From the NCBI GenBank assembly GCA_030621995.1, contig JAUXGP010000136.1:1-5289 (forward strand): a DNA stretch of 5,289 nt, given 5' to 3'. A model generated the notes under the pieces. It did not search any database. It saw nothing but the letters and a program-made list of their open reading frames with translations, and was not told where the DNA came from. Source of the DNA: Psychrilyobacter sp. GTDB taxonomy: Bacteria > Fusobacteriota > Fusobacteriia > Fusobacteriales > Fusobacteriaceae. Shown in pieces: positions 5,191-5,289 of this stretch. Positions within the stretch are counted from its first letter, which is position 1. Each line of letters opens with the position of its first letter. Both the position numbers and the translations under genes were made by a program.

Positions 5191-5197
5191 CAAAAAT
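5172..5197 (-). promoter_or_regulatory. 26-bp palindrome over the -35 region, candidate MarR operator
   Basis: ATTTTTGTT (5197-5189) and AACAAAAAT (5180-5172) are perfect 9-bp inverted arms around an 8-nt spacer, GACTAAGA. The -35 hexamer starts inside the left arm and continues into the spacer. A second AACAAAAA occurs at 5152-5145 just past the predicted start site, within TTGTAAACAA (5157-5148), a smaller inverted pair. Binding at either place would block RNA polymerase. Assignment to the MarR protein encoded in this cluster is inference from position. Confidence 0.55.
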
Positions 5198-5204
5198 TTA
5201 TAGA

Positions 5205-5233
5205 ATAAAAAATCCCCCAAAATTGGAGGATTT
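5205..5233 (-). terminator. Intrinsic terminator of the upstream (off-window) gene
   Basis: On the minus strand AATCCTCCAA (5232-5223) pairs with TTGGGGGATT (5220-5211), one pair being a U-G wobble, and is followed by TTTTTT. It begins seven bases after the stop codon at 5239-5241, and the next promoter starts about 15 bp later. Confidence 0.85.
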
Positions 5234-5238
5234 CAAAC

Positions 5239-5289
5239 TTATTTTATTTCAATCTTTCCTGAAATAAGATCTTTCTTTATTTGTTCTAA
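5239..5289 (-). CDS. C-terminal end of an unidentified protein (partial)
   Basis: The minus strand reads LEQIKKDLISGKIEIK followed by TAA; the rest is outside the window. That it is coding is supported by the terminator starting seven bases after the stop codon. The tail (helix, then ISGKI plus a short strand) resembles the ends of basic-membrane-protein/PnrA-type nucleoside-binding lipoproteins, which often finish with ..KIISGEIKVP. Sixteen residues are too few to assign it, and other families end in a similar way. Confidence 0.55.
   Translation of the reverse strand, partial: LEQIKKDLISGKIEIK

Noticed and set aside
1..5289. tRNA, rRNA, CRISPR array, transposase or phage genes
   Set aside because: I looked for cloverleaf-like or spaced exact repeats and mobile-element proteins on both strands and saw none; the only repeat element is the one at 1200-1400.

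Overview
The window is a low-GC stretch with strong AGGAGG-type ribosome binding sites, long A/T tracts and compact gene clusters. Its proteins (a 433-residue pyrimidine-nucleoside phosphorylase, a YeiL-like Crp/Fnr regulator, an iron-type alcohol dehydrogenase) suit an anaerobic fermenter. My best guess is Fusobacteriota (Ilyobacter, Propionigenium or Psychrilyobacter type) or a low-GC Firmicute. This is judged from composition and protein style only, with no database search.

Layout. (1) 2-313, plus strand: the last 103 residues of an iron-containing alcohol dehydrogenase. (2) 367-415: a strong hairpin terminator between that gene and the oppositely oriented deoC. (3) 485-2743, minus strand: a deoxynucleoside catabolic pair, pyrimidine-nucleoside phosphorylase (pdp/deoA) then deoC. 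A degenerate intergenic repeat of about 200 bp (1200-1400) with imperfect terminal inverted repeats lies between them. (4) 2744-2901: a divergent control region. (5) 2902-3558, plus strand: a cysteine-free Crp/Fnr-family regulator resembling YeiL. (6) 3562-3689: two hairpins, the second a clear bidirectional terminator. (7) 3695-5088, minus strand: a three-gene cluster read as cyclase-family hydrolase, MarR regulator, then small SHOCT membrane protein. It has a well-formed promoter and a 26-bp palindrome over the -35 region, plus a possible second promoter with 11-bp-phased direct repeats in front of the SHOCT gene. (8) 5239-5289, minus strand: the last 16 codons of another gene, followed by its own terminator.

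How they fit. Pdp splits pyrimidine (deoxy)nucleosides to base and (deoxy)ribose-1-phosphate. After isomerisation by a mutase not encoded here, DeoC cleaves deoxyribose-5-phosphate to glyceraldehyde-3-phosphate and acetaldehyde. The alcohol dehydrogenase could reduce that acetaldehyde, but it is on the opposite strand and its substrate cannot be read from the fragment. The divergent YeiL-like protein is the natural candidate regulator of pdp-deoC. The hydrolase-MarR-SHOCT cluster is the least familiar part. The hydrolase keeps the HxGTHxD metal motif but has lost the usual Pro and second His, so its substrate is open.
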